Shown piece after piece: positions 1-11,400 of a stretch of DNA of 64,000 bases (position 1 is its first letter; each line of letters starts with the position of its first letter). The DNA is from Hydractinia symbiolongicarpus. Lineage: Eukaryota; Cnidaria; Hydrozoa; Anthoathecata; Hydractiniidae. The notes under the pieces are model-generated. The model did no database searches. It saw nothing but the letters and a program-made list of their open reading frames with translations, and was not told where the DNA came from. Location of the stretch: the NCBI RefSeq assembly GCF_029227915.1, contig NC_079886.1:28188501-28252500 (forward strand). The letters are read 5' to 3'. The position numbers and the translations under genes are program-made.

Positions 1-46
1 ATTGTATCTATCGACGTTAAATAAAGAGAAAATCAAATCAAAAAAA
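1..46. other. Non-satellite flank at the left array edge
   Basis: These bases do not match any part of the 203-bp monomer. The following TTTTGATGAGACGC does match the monomer start, but the bases before it (a run of A, preceded by AATCAAATC) replace the usual GATTTCATTT. The array therefore begins at about position 47, with a few bases of uncertainty because T runs are shared. The flank is A/T-rich and too short to identify. It could be unique chromosomal DNA, the end of a mobile element, another satellite, or an assembly artefact. Confidence 0.75.
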
Positions 47-734
47 TTTTGATGAGACGCTGAATAAAAGGAGTTTAATCGCCGGCAAACGAAAACCCGC
101 GATTTACCCTAAATCCCGGAACCGGCCGGTATAGTCGAATGTATACAAAGAAAGTACCCAGGGAGTAAACTCATTTCCCGAACGATTTTTTAAATCATTT
201 TTCCACCACTAAAACGCATAAGACTTGTAGTTTTCAAAACTGATTTCATTTTTGATGAGACGATGAATAAAAGGAGTTTAATCTCCGGCAAACGAAAACC
301 CGCGATTTACCCTAAATCCCGGAACCGGCCGGTATAGTCGAATGTATACAAAGAAAGTACGCAGGGAATAAACTCATTTCCCGAACGATTCTTTAAATCA
401 TTTTTCCACCACTAAAACGCATAAGACTTGTAGTTTTGAAAACTGATTTCATTTTTGATGAGACGATGAATAAAAGGAGTTTAATCTCCGGCAAACGAAA
501 ACCTGCGATTTACCCTAAATCCCAGAACCGGCCGGTATAGTCGAATGTATACAAAGAAAGTACGCAGGGAATAAACTCATTTCCCGAACGATTCTTTAAA
601 TTATATTTTCACCACTAAAACGCATGAGTCTTGTAGTTTTCAAAAATGATTTCATTTTTGATGAGACGCTGAATAAAAGGAGTTTAATCGCCGGCAAACG
701 AAAACCCGCGATTTCCCGTAAATCCCGGGCTTGG

Positions 735-748
735 CCCGTATAGTCGAA
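735..748 (-). other. CENP-B-box-like motif, example from a B monomer
   Basis: On the minus strand this reads TTCG-ACT-A-TA-CGGG. The essential core of the mammalian CENP-B box is TTCG-NNNN-A-NN-CGGG, so all nine defined bases are present in order but the first spacer is one base short. The motif is intact in most B and E monomers and many D monomers. Class C changes TTCG to TTTG, class A changes CGGG to CCGG, and E monomers with GGCCGTATAG lose the last G. Binding by any pogo/CENP-B-type protein is inference only. Confidence 0.35.
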
Positions 749-862
749 TGTATACAAAGAAAGTACCCAGGGAGTAAACTCATTTCCCGAACGATTTTTT
801 AAATTATTTTTTTACCACTAAGACGCATGAGACTTGTAGTTTTCAAAACTGATTTCATTTTT

Positions 863-2686
863 GATGAGACGATGAATAAAAGGAGTTTAATCTCCGGCAA
901 ACGAAAACCCGCGATTTACCCTAAATCCCGGAACCGGCCGGTATAGTCGAATGTATACAAAGAAAGTACGCAGGGAATAAACTCATTTCCCGAACGATTC
1001 TTTAAATTATATTTTCACCACTAAAACGCATGAGTGTTGTAGTTTTCAAAAATGATTTCATTTTTGATGAGACGCTGAATAAAAGAAGTTTAATCGCCGG
1101 CAAACGAAAACCCGCAATTTCCCGTAAATCCCGGGCTTGGCCCGTATAGTCGAATGTATACAAAGAAAGTACCCAGGGAGTAAACTCATTTCCCGAACGA
1201 TTTTTAAATTATTTTTTTACCACTAAGACGCATGAGACTTGTAGTTTTCAAATATGATTTCATTTTTGATGAGACGCTGAATAAAAGGAGTTTAATCGCC
1301 GGCAAACGAAAACCCGCGATTTCCCGTAAATCCCGGGCTTGGCCCGTATAGTCGAATGTATACAAAGAAAGTACCCAGGGAGTAAACTCATTTCCCGAAC
1401 GATTTTTTAAATTATTTTTTTACCACTAAGACGCATGAGACTTGTAGTTTTCAAATATGATTTCATTTTTGATGAGACGCTGAATAAAAGGAGTTTAATC
1501 GCCGGCAAACGAAAACCCGCGATTTCCCGTAAATCCCGGACTCGGCCTGTATAGTCAAAAGTATACAAAGAAAGTACCCAGGGAGTAAACTCATTTCCCG
1601 AACGATTCTTTAAATCATTTTTCCACCACTAAAACGCATAAGACTTGTAGTTTTGAAAACTGATTTCATTTTTGATGAGACGATGAATAAAAGGAGTTTA
1701 ATCTCCGGCAAACGAAAACCCGCGATTTACCCTAAATCCCGGAACCGGCCGGTATAGTCGAATGTATACAAAGAAAGTACGCAGGGAATAAACTCATTTC
1801 CCGAACGATTCTTTAAATTATATTTTCACCACTAAAACGCATGAGTTTTGTAGTTTTCAAAAATGATTTCATTTTTGATGAGACGCTGAATAAAAGAAGT
1901 TTAATCGCCGGCAAACGAAAACCCGGGAATTCCCGTAAATCCCGGGCTTGACCCGTATAGTCAAATGTATAGAAAGAAAGTAAACTGGGAGTAAACTCAT
2001 TTCCCGAACGATTCTTTAAATTATTTTTCACCACTAAAACGCATGAGTGTTGTAGTTTTCAAAAATGATTTCATTTTTGATGAGACGCTGAATAAAAGAA
2101 GTTTAATCGCCGGCAAACGAAAAGCCGCGATTTCCCGTAAATCCCGGGCTTGGCCCGTATAGTCGAATGTATACAAAGAAAGTACCCAGCGAGTAAACTC
2201 ATTTCCTGAACGATTTTTAAATTATTTTTTTACCACTAAGACGCATGAGACTTGTAGTTTTCAAATATGATTTCATTTTTGATGAGACGCTGAATAAAAG
2301 GAGTTTAATCGCCGGCAAACGAAAACCCGCGATTTCCCGTAAATCTTGGGTTTGGCCCGTATAGTCGAATGTATACAAAGAAAGTACCCAGGGAGTAAAC
2401 TCATTTCCCGAACGATTTTTTAAATTATTTTTTTACCACTAAGACGCATGAGACATGTAGTTTTCAAATATGATTTCATTTTTGATGAGACGCTGAATAA
2501 AAGGTGTTTAATCGCCTGCAAACGAAAACCCGCGATTTCCGGTAAATCCCGGACTCGGCCCGTATAGTCAAAAGTATACAAAGAAAGTACCCAGGGAGTA
2601 AACTCATTTCCCGAACGATTCTTTAAATCATCTTTCCACCACTAAAACGCATAAGACTTGTAGTTTTGAAAACTGATTTCATTTTT
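863..2686 (+). repeat. A-B-B-C 4-mer followed by A-D-B-B-C 5-mer
   Basis: Monomers at 863, 1066, 1268 and 1471 (A, B, B, C; 811 bp) are followed by 1674, 1877, 2079, 2281 and 2484 (A, D-like, B, B, C; 1013 bp), and an A monomer follows again at 2687. The second unit differs from the first by one added D-like monomer (1877-2078) with a TATAGAAAG tail and a CCCGGGAATTCCCG core. It looks like a small HOR altered by a whole-monomer insertion. Confidence 0.7.
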
Positions 2687-3294
2687 GATGAGACGATGAA
2701 TAAAAGGAGTTTAATCTCCGGAAACGAAAACCCGCGATTTACTCTAAATCCCGGAACCGGCCGGTATAGTCGAATGTTTACAAAGAAAGTACGCAGGGAA
2801 TAAACTCATTTCCCGAACGATTCTTTAAATTATATTTTCACCACTAAAACGCATGAGTCTTGTAGTTTTCAAAAATGATTTCATTTTTGATGAGACGCTG
2901 AATAAAAGAAGTTTAATCGCCGGCAAACAAAAACCCGCGATTTCCCGTAAATCCCGGGCTTGGCCCGTATAGTCGAATGTATACAAAGAAAGTACCCAGA
3001 GAGTAAACTCATTTCCCAAACGATTTTATAAATTATTTTTTTACCACTAAGACGCATGAGACTTGTAGTTTTCAAAAATGATTTCATTTTTGATGAGACG
3101 CTGAATAAAAGGAGTTTAATCGCCGGCAAAGGAAAACCCGCGATTTCCCGTAAATCCCGGACTCGGCCCGTATAGTCAAAAGTATACAAAGAAAGTACCC
3201 AGGGAGTAAACTCATTTCCCGAACGATTCTTTAAATTATTTTTTCAACACTAAAACGCATGAGACTTATAGTTTTCAAAACTGATTTCATTTTT

Positions 3295-4106
3295 GATGAG
3301 ACGCTGAATAAAAGGAGTTTAATCGCCGGCAAACGAAAACCCGCGCTTTCCCGTATATCCCGGACTCGGCCCGTATAGTCGAATGTATACAAAGAAAGTA
3401 CCCAGGGAGTAAACTCATTTTCCGAACGATTTTTTAAATTATTTTTTCACCACTAAAACGCATGAGACTTGTAGTTTTCAAAAATGATTTCATTGTTGAT
3501 GAGACGCTGAATAAAAAGAGTTTAATCGCCGGCAAACGAAAACCCGGGAGTTCCCGTAAATCCCGGGCTTGACCCGTATAGTCGAATGCATAGAAAGAAA
3601 GTACCCAGGGAGTAAACTCATTTCCCGAACGATTTTTTAAATTATTTTTTCACCACTAAAACGCATAAGACTTGTAGTTTTCAAAAATGATTTCATTTTT
3701 GATGAGACGCTGAATAAAAGGAGTTTAATCGCCGGCAAACGAAAACCCGCGCTTTCCCGTATATCCCGGACTCGGCCCGTATAGTCGAATGTATACAAAG
3801 GAAGTACCCAGGGAGTAAACCCATTTTCCGAACGATTTTTTAAATTATTTTTTCACCACTAAAACGCATGAGACTTGTAGTTTTCAAAAATGATTTCATT
3901 TTTGATGAGACGCTGAATAAAAAGAGTTTAATCGCCGGCAAACGAAAACCCGGGAGTTCCCGTAAATCCCGGGCTTGACCCGTATAGTCGAATGTATAGA
4001 AAGAAAGTACCCAGGGAGTAAACTCATTTCCCGAACGATTTTTTAAATTATTTTTTTACCACTAAGACGCATGAGACTTGTAGTTTTCAAAAATGATTTC
4101 ATTTTT
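3295..4106 (+). repeat. E-D dimer repeated twice (406-bp period)
   Basis: E monomers start at 3295 and 3701 and D monomers at 3498 and 3904, giving an exact 406-bp period over two dimers. E carries GCTTTCCCGTATATCC and D carries CCCGGGAGTT with TATAGAAAG. The same E-D pairing recurs through the array, for example at 10052-10862, 46426-46831 and 50687-51498, so this dimer may be an older building block. Confidence 0.75.
3543..3567. other. Inverted repeat in the D-class core, example
   Basis: CCCGGGA (3543-3549) and TCCCGGG (3561-3567) are perfect 7-base inverted arms around an 11-base loop. D monomers throughout the array share it. Two D-like variants, at 1924-1935 and 4560-4571, read CGGGAATTCCCG, a perfect 12-base palindrome. 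Classes with a CCCGCGATTT core lack the left arm. Whether it folds or binds a protein is unknown. Confidence 0.6.
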
Positions 4107-5527
4107 GATGAGACGCTGAATAAAAGGAGTTTAATCGCCGGCAAACGAAAACCCGCGATTTCCCGTAAATCCCGGACTCGGCCCGTATAGTCAAAAGTAT
4201 ACAAAGAAAGTACCCAGGGAGTAAACTCATTTCCCGAACGATTTTTTAAATTATTTTTTTACCACTAAGACGCATGAGACTTGTAGTTTTCAAAAATGAT
4301 TTCATTTTTGATGAGACGCTGAATAAAAGGAGTTTAATCGCCGGCAAACGAAAACCCGCGATTTCCCGTAAATCCCGGACTCGGCCCGTATAGTCAAAAG
4401 TATACAAAGAAAGTACCCAGGGAGTAAACTCATTTCCCGAACGATTCTTTAAATTATTTTTTCACCACTAAAACGCATGAGACTTATAGTTTTTAAAACT
4501 GATTTCATTTTTGATGAGACGCTGAATAAAAGGAGTTTAATCGCCGGTAAACGAAAACCCGGGAATTCCCGTATATCCCGGACTCAGCCCGTATAGTCAA
4601 ATGTATAGAAAGAAAGTAAACTGGGAGTAAACTCATTTCCCGAACGATTTTTTAAATTAATTTTTTACCACTAAAACGCATAAGACTTGTAAATTTCAAA
4701 AACGATTTCATTCTTGATGAGACGCTGAATAAAAGGAGTTTAATCTCCGGCAAACGAAAACCCGCGATTTCCCGTAAATCCCAGACTCGGCCCGTATAGT
4801 CAAAAGTATACAAAGAAAGTACGCAGGGAGTAAACTCATTTCCCGAACGATTCTTTAAATTATATTTTCACCACTAAAACGCATGACACTTGTAGTTTTC
4901 AAAAATGATTTCATTTTTGATGAGACGCTGAATAAAAAAAGTTTAATCGCCGGCAAACGAAAACCCGCGATTTCCCGTAAATCCCGGGCTTGGCCCGTAT
5001 AGTCGAATGTATACAAAGAAAGTACCCAGGGAGTATACTCATTTCCCGAACGATTTTTTAAATTATTTTTTTACGACTAAGACGCATGAGACTTGTAGTT
5101 TTTAAAAATGATTTAATTTTTGATGAGACGCTGAATAAAAGGAGTTTAATCGCCGGCAAACGAAAACCCGCGATTTCCCGTAAATCCCAGACTCAGCCCG
5201 TATAGCCAAAAGTATACAAAGAAAGTACCCAGGGAGTAAACTCATTTCCCGAACGATTCTTTAAATTATTTTTTCACCATTAAAACGCATGAGACTTGTA
5301 GTTTTCAAAAATGATTTTATTTTTGATGAGACGCTGAATAAAAGGAGTTTAATCGCCGGCAAACGAAAACCCGCGATTTCCCGTAAATCCCAGACTTGGC
5401 CCGTATAGTCAAAAGTATACAAAGAAAGTACCCAGGGAGTAAACTCATTTCCCGAACGATTCTTTAAATTATTTTTTCACCATTAAAACGCATGAGACTT
5501 GTAGTTTTCAAAACTGATTTCATTTTT

Positions 5528-8485
5528 GATGAGACGCTGAGTAAAAGGAGCTTAATCGCCGGCAAACGAAAACCCGCGCTTTCCCGTATATCCCGGACTC
5601 GGCCCGTATAGTCGAATGTATACAAAGAAAGTACCCAGGGAGTAAACTCATTTTCCGAACGATTTTTTAAATTATTTTTTTACCACTAAGACGCATGAGA
5701 CTTGTCGTTTTCAAAAATGATTTCATTTTTGATGAGACGCTGAATAAAAGGAGTTTAATTGCCGGCAAACGAAAACCCACGATTTCCCGTAAATCCCGGA
5801 CTCGGCCCGTATAGTGAAAAGTATACAAAGAAAGTACCCAGGGAGCAAACTCATTTCCCGAACGATTCTTTAAATTATTTTTTCACCACTAAAACGCATG
5901 ACACTTTTAGTTTTCAAAAATGATTTCATTTTTGATGAGACGCTGAATATAAGAAGTTTAATCGCCGGCAAACGAAAACCCGCGATTTCCCGTAAATCCC
6001 GGACTTGGCCCGTATAGTCGAATGTATACAAAGAAAGTACCCAGGGAGTAAACTCATTTCCCGAACGATTTTTTAAATTATTTTTTCACCACTAAAACGC
6101 ATGAGACTTGTAGTTTTCAAAAATGATTTCATTTTTGATGAGACGCTGAATAAAAGGAGTTTAATCGCCGGCAAACGAAAACCCGGGAGTTCCCGTAAAT
6201 CCCGGGCTTGACCCGTATAGTCGAATGTATAGAAAGAAAGTAAACTGGGAGTAAACTCATTTCCCGAACGATTTTTTAAATTAATTTTTTACCACTAAAA
6301 CGCATAAGACTTGTAGTTTTTAAAAATAATTTCATTTTTGATGAGACGCTGCATAGAAGAAGTTTAATCGCCGGCAAGGGCTTGGCCCGTATAGTCGAAT
6401 GTAAACAAAGAAAGCACCCAGGGAGTAAACTCATTTCCCGAACGATTCTTTAAATTATTTTTTCACCATTAAAACGCATGAGACTTGTAGTTTTCAAAAA
6501 TGATTTCATTTTTGATGAGACGCTGAATATAAGAAGTTTAATCGCCGGCAAACGAAAACCCGCGATTTCCCGTAAATCCCGGACTTGGCCCGTATAGTCG
6601 AATGTATACAAAGAAAGTACCCAGGGAGTAAACTCATTTCCCGAACGATTTTTTAAATTATTTTTTCACCACTAAAACGCATGAGACTTGTAGTTTTCAA
6701 AAATGATTTCATTTTTGATGAGACGCTGAATAAAAGGAGTTTAATTGCCGGCAAACGAAAACCCACGATTTCCCGTAAATCCCGGACTCGGCCCGTATAG
6801 TGAAAAGTATACAAAGAAAGTACCCAGGGAGCAAACTCATTTCCCGAACGATTCTTTAAATTATTTTTTCACCACTAAAACGCATGACACTTTTAGTTTT
6901 CAAAAATGATTTCATTTTTGATGAGACGCTGAATATAAGAAGTTTAATCGCCGGCAAACGAAAACCCGCGATTTCCCGTAAATCCCGGACTTGGCCCGTA
7001 TAGTCGAATGTATACAAAGAAAGTACCCAGGGAGTAAACTCATTTCCCGAACGATTTTTTAAATTATTTTTTCACCACTAAAACGCATGAGACTTGTAGT
7101 TTTCAAAAATGATTTCATTTTTGATGAGACGCTGAATAAAAGGAGTTTAATCGCCGGCAAACGAAAACCCGGGAGTTCCCGTAAATCCCGGGCTTGACCC
7201 GTATAGTCGAATGTATAGAAAGAAAGTAAACTGGGTGTAAACTCATTTCCCGAACGATTTTTTAAATTAATTTTTTACCACTAAAACGCATAAGACTTGT
7301 AGTTTTTAAAAATAATTTCATTTTTGATGAGACGCTGCATAGAAGAAGTTTAATCGCCGGCAAGGGCTTGGCCCGTATAGTCGAATGTAAACAAAGAAAG
7401 CACCCAGGGAGTAAACTCATTTCCCGAACGATTCTTTAAATTATTTTTTCACCATTAAAACGCATGAGACTTGTAGTTTTCAAAAATGATTTCATTTTTG
7501 ATGAGACGCTGAATATAAGAAGTTTAATCGCCGGCAAACGAAAACCCGCGATTTCCCGTAAATCCCGGACTTGGCCCGTATAGTCGAATGTATACAAAGA
7601 AAGTACCCAGGGAGTAAACTCATTTCCCGAACGATTTTTTAAATTATTTTTTCACCACTAAAACGCATGAGACTTGTAGTTTTCAAAAATGATTTCATTT
7701 TTGATGAGACGCTGAATAAAAGGAGTTTAATCGCCGGCAAACGAAAACCCGGGAGTTCCCGTAAATCCCGGGCTTGACCCGTATAGTCGAATGTATAGAA
7801 AGAAAATAAACTGGGAGTAAACTCATTTCCCGAACGATTTTTTAAATTAATTTTTTACCACTAAAACGCATAAGACTTGTAGTTTTTAAAAATAATTTCA
7901 TTTTTGATGAGACGCTGCATAAAAGAAGTTTAATCGCCGGCAAAGGCTTGGCCCGTATAGTCGAATGTAAACAAAGAAAGCACCCAGGGAGTAAACTCAT
8001 TTCCCGAACGATTTTTTAAATTATTTTTTCGCCACTAAAACGCATGAGACTTGTAGTTTTTAAAAATGATTTCATTTTTGATGAGACGCTGAATAAAAGG
8101 AGTTTAATCTCCGGCAAACGAAAACCCGCGATTTCTCCTAAATCTCGGAACCGGCCCGTATAGTCAAAAGTAAGCAAAGAAAGTACGCAGGGAGTAAACT
8201 CATTTCCCGAACGATTCTTTAAATTATTTTTTCACCATTAAAACGCATGAGACTTGTAGTTTTCAAAAATGATTTCATTTTTGATGAGACGCTGAATAAA
8301 AGGAGTTTAATCGCCGGCAAACGAAAACCCGCGATTTCCCGTAAATCCCAGACTTGGCCCGTATAGTCAAAAGTATACAAAGAAAGTACCCAGGGAGTAA
8401 ACTCATTTCCCGAACGATTCTTTAAATTATTTTTTTACCATTAAAACGCATGAGACTTGTAGTTTTCAAAACTGATTTCATTTTT
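5528..8485 (+). repeat. Older HOR segment with 986-bp 5-mer
   Basis: The segment C-like (5731), B-like (5934), D (6137), H (6340), B-like (6514) recurs from 6717, an exact 986-bp step: five monomers less one 29-bp deletion. Linked markers repeat too, including TTTAATTGCCGGC, GTATAGTGAAAAG and GAATATAAGAAG. From 7326 the spacing between short monomers drops to 580 bp (three monomers), the form kept in the HOR to the right. Monomers at 8080 (G) and 8283 (C) join this segment to the main HOR block. Confidence 0.75.
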
Positions 8486-11400
8486 GATGAGACGCTGAAT
8501 AAAAGGAGTTTAATCGCCGGCAAACGAAAACCCGCGCTTTCCCGTATATCCCGGACTCGGCCCGTATAGTCGAATGTATACAAAGAAAGTACCCAGGGAG
8601 TAAACTCATTTTCCGAACGATTTTTTAAATTATTTTTTTACCACTAAGACGCATGAGACTTGTCGTTTTCAAAAATGATTTCATTTTTGATGAGACGCTG
8701 AATAAAAGGAGTTTAATTGCCGGCAAACGAAAACCCACGATTTCCCGTAAATCCCGGACTCGGCCCGTATAGTCAAAAGTATACAAAGAAAGTACCCAGG
8801 GAGCAAACTCATTTCCCGAACGATTCTTTAAATTATTTTTTCACCACTAAAACGCATGACACTTGTAGTTTTCAAAAATGATTTCATTTTTGATGAGACG
8901 CTGAATATAAGAAGTTTAATCGCCGGCAAACGAAAACCCGCGATTTCCCGTAAATCCCGGACTTGGCCCGTATAGTCGAATGTATACAAAGAAAGTACCC
9001 AGGGAGTAAACTCATTTCCCGAACGATTTTTTAAATTATTTTTTCACCACTAAAACGCATGAGACTTGTAGTTTTCAAAAATGATTTCATTTTTGATGAG
9101 ACGCTGAATAAAAGGAGTTTAATCGCCGGCAAACGAAAACCCGGGAGTTCCCGTAAATCCCGGGCTTGACCCGTATAGTCGAATGTATAGAAAGAAAGTA
9201 AACTGGGAGTAAACTCATTTCCCGAACGATTTTTTAAATTAATTTTTTACCACTAAAACGCATAAGACTTGTAGTTTTTAAAAATAATTTCATTTTTGAT
9301 GAGACGCTGCATAGAAGAAGTTTAATCGCCGGCAAGGGCTTGGCCCGTATAGTCGAATGTAAACAAAGAAAGCACCCAGGGAGTAAACTCATTTCCCGAA
9401 CGATTCTTTAAATTATTTTTTCACCATTAAAACGCATGAGACTTGTAGTTTTCAAAAATGATTTCATTTTTGATGAGACGCTGAATATAAGAAGTTTAAT
9501 CGCCGGCAAACGAAAACCCGCGATTTCCCGTAAATCCCGGACTTGGCCCGTATAGTCGAATGTATACAAAGAAAGTACCCAGGGAGTAAACTCATTTCCC
9601 GAACGATTTTTTAAATTATTTTTTCACCACTAAAACGCATGAGACTTGTAGTTTTCAAAAATGATTTCATTTTTGATGAGACGCTGAATAAAAGGAGTTT
9701 AATCGCCGGCAAACGAAAACCCGGGAGTTCCCGTAAATCCCGGGCTTGACCCGTATAGTCGAATGTATAGAAAGAAAGTAAACTGGGAGTAAACTCATTT
9801 CCCGAACGATTTTTTAAATTAATTTTTTACCACTAAAACGCATAAGACTTGTAGTTTTTAAAAATAATTTCATTTTTGATGAGACGCTGCATAAAAGAAG
9901 TTTAATCGCCGGCAAGGGCTTGGCCCGTATAGTCGAATGTAAACAAAGAAAGCACCCAGGGAGTAAACTCATTTCCCGAACGATTTTTTAAATTATTTTT
10001 TCGCCACTAAAACGCATGAGACTTGTAGTTTTCAAAACTGATTTCATTTTTGATGAGACGCTGAATAAAAGGAATTTAATCCCCGGCAAACGAAAACCCG
10101 CGCTTTCCCGTATATCCCGGACTCGGCCCGTATAGTCGAATGTATACAAAGAAAGTACCCAGGGAGTAAACTCATTTTCCGAACGATTTTTTAAATTATT
10201 TTTTCACCACTAAAACGCATGTCACTTGTAGTTTTCAAAAATGATTTCATTTTTGATGAGACGCTGAATAAACGAGTTTAATCGCCGGCAAACGAAAACC
10301 CGGGAGTTCCCGTAAATCCCGGGCTTGACCCGTATAGGCGAATGTATAGAAAGAAAGTAAACTGGGAGTAAACTCATTTTCCGAACGATTTTTTAAATTA
10401 TTTTTTTACCACTAAGACACATGAGACTTGTAGTTTTCAAAAATGATTTCATTTTTAATGAGACGCTGAATAAAAGGAGTTTAATCGCCGGCAAACGAAA
10501 ACCTTCGCTTTCCCGTATATCCCGGACTCGGCCCGTATAGTCGAATGTATACAAAGAAAGTACCCAGGTCGTAAACTCATTTTCCGAACGATTTTTTAAA
10601 TTATTTTTTCACCACTAAAACGCATGAGACTTGTAGTTTTCAAAAATGATTTCATTTTTGATGAGACGCTGAATAAAAAGAGTTTAATCGCCGGCAAACG
10701 AAAACCCGGGAGTTCCCGTAAATCCCGGGCTTGAGCCGTATAGTCGAATGTATAGAAAGAAAGTACCCAGGGAGTAAACTCATTTCCCGAACGATTTTTT
10801 AAATTATTTTTTTACCACTAAGACGCATGAGACTTGTAGTTTTCAAAAATTATTTCATTTTTGATGAGACGCTGAATAAAAGGAGTTTAATCGCCGGCAA
10901 ACGAAAACCCGCGCTTTCCCGTATATCCCGGACTCGGCCCGTATAGTCGAATGTATACAAAGAAAGTACCCAGGGAGTAAACTCATTTTCCGAACGATTT
11001 TTTAAATTATTTTTTTACCACTAAGACGCATGAGACTTGTCGTTTTCAAAAATGATTTCATTTTTGATGAGACGCTGAATAAAAGGAGTTTAATTGCCGG
11101 CAAACGAAAACCCACGATTTCCCGTAAATCCCGGACTCGGCCCGTATAGTCAAAAGTATACAAAGAAAGTACCCAGGGAGCAAACTCATTTCCCGAACGA
11201 TTCTTTAAATTATTTTTTCACCACTAAAACGCATGACACTTGTAGTTTTCAAAAATGATTTCATTTTTGATGAGACGCTGAATATAAGAAGTTTAATCGC
11301 CGGCAAACGAAAACCCGCGATTTCCCGTAAATCCCGGACTTGGCCCGTATAGTCGAATGTATACAAAGAAAGTACCCAGGGAGTAAACTCATTTCCCGAA

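Larger units (their letters stand above)
47..5527 (+). repeat. Diverged edge zone of the array
   Basis: About 27 monomers of mixed classes with no single long unit. Order by start: 51 A-like, 254 A, 457 A, 660 B, 863 A, 1066 B, 1268 B, 1471 C, 1674 A, 1877 D-like, 2079 B, 2281 B, 2484 C, 2687 A, 2889 B, 3092 C, then E/D pairs, 4107 C, 4310 C, 4513 D-like, 4716 F, 4919 B, 5122 C and 5325 C-like. The first monomer is itself mixed, with an A-type core but a CCCAGGGAGT tail typical of B and C. Scattered single-base differences look more numerous here than in the inner domains, as expected where exchange is less frequent near an array edge; this was not measured. Confidence 0.8.

Noticed and set aside
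1924-1935. CGGGAATTCCCG as a regulatory operator
   Set aside because: It is a one-base variant of the D-class core inside the satellite, with no promoter or gene nearby.
1813-2034. Recurring minus-strand open frames of 61-80 codons, here and about forty times across the array, with similar peptides
   Set aside because: They recur once per monomer, stop where the 203-bp period shifts frame, and have no independent support such as a ribosome site, domain or non-repeat start. One frame open over ~67 codons is not surprising at this composition.
2881-3189. 102-codon minus-strand open frames (also at 43579-43887)
   Set aside because: These are the same repeat peptide read into a second monomer in another frame that happens to lack stops. 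Both are made wholly of satellite sequence.
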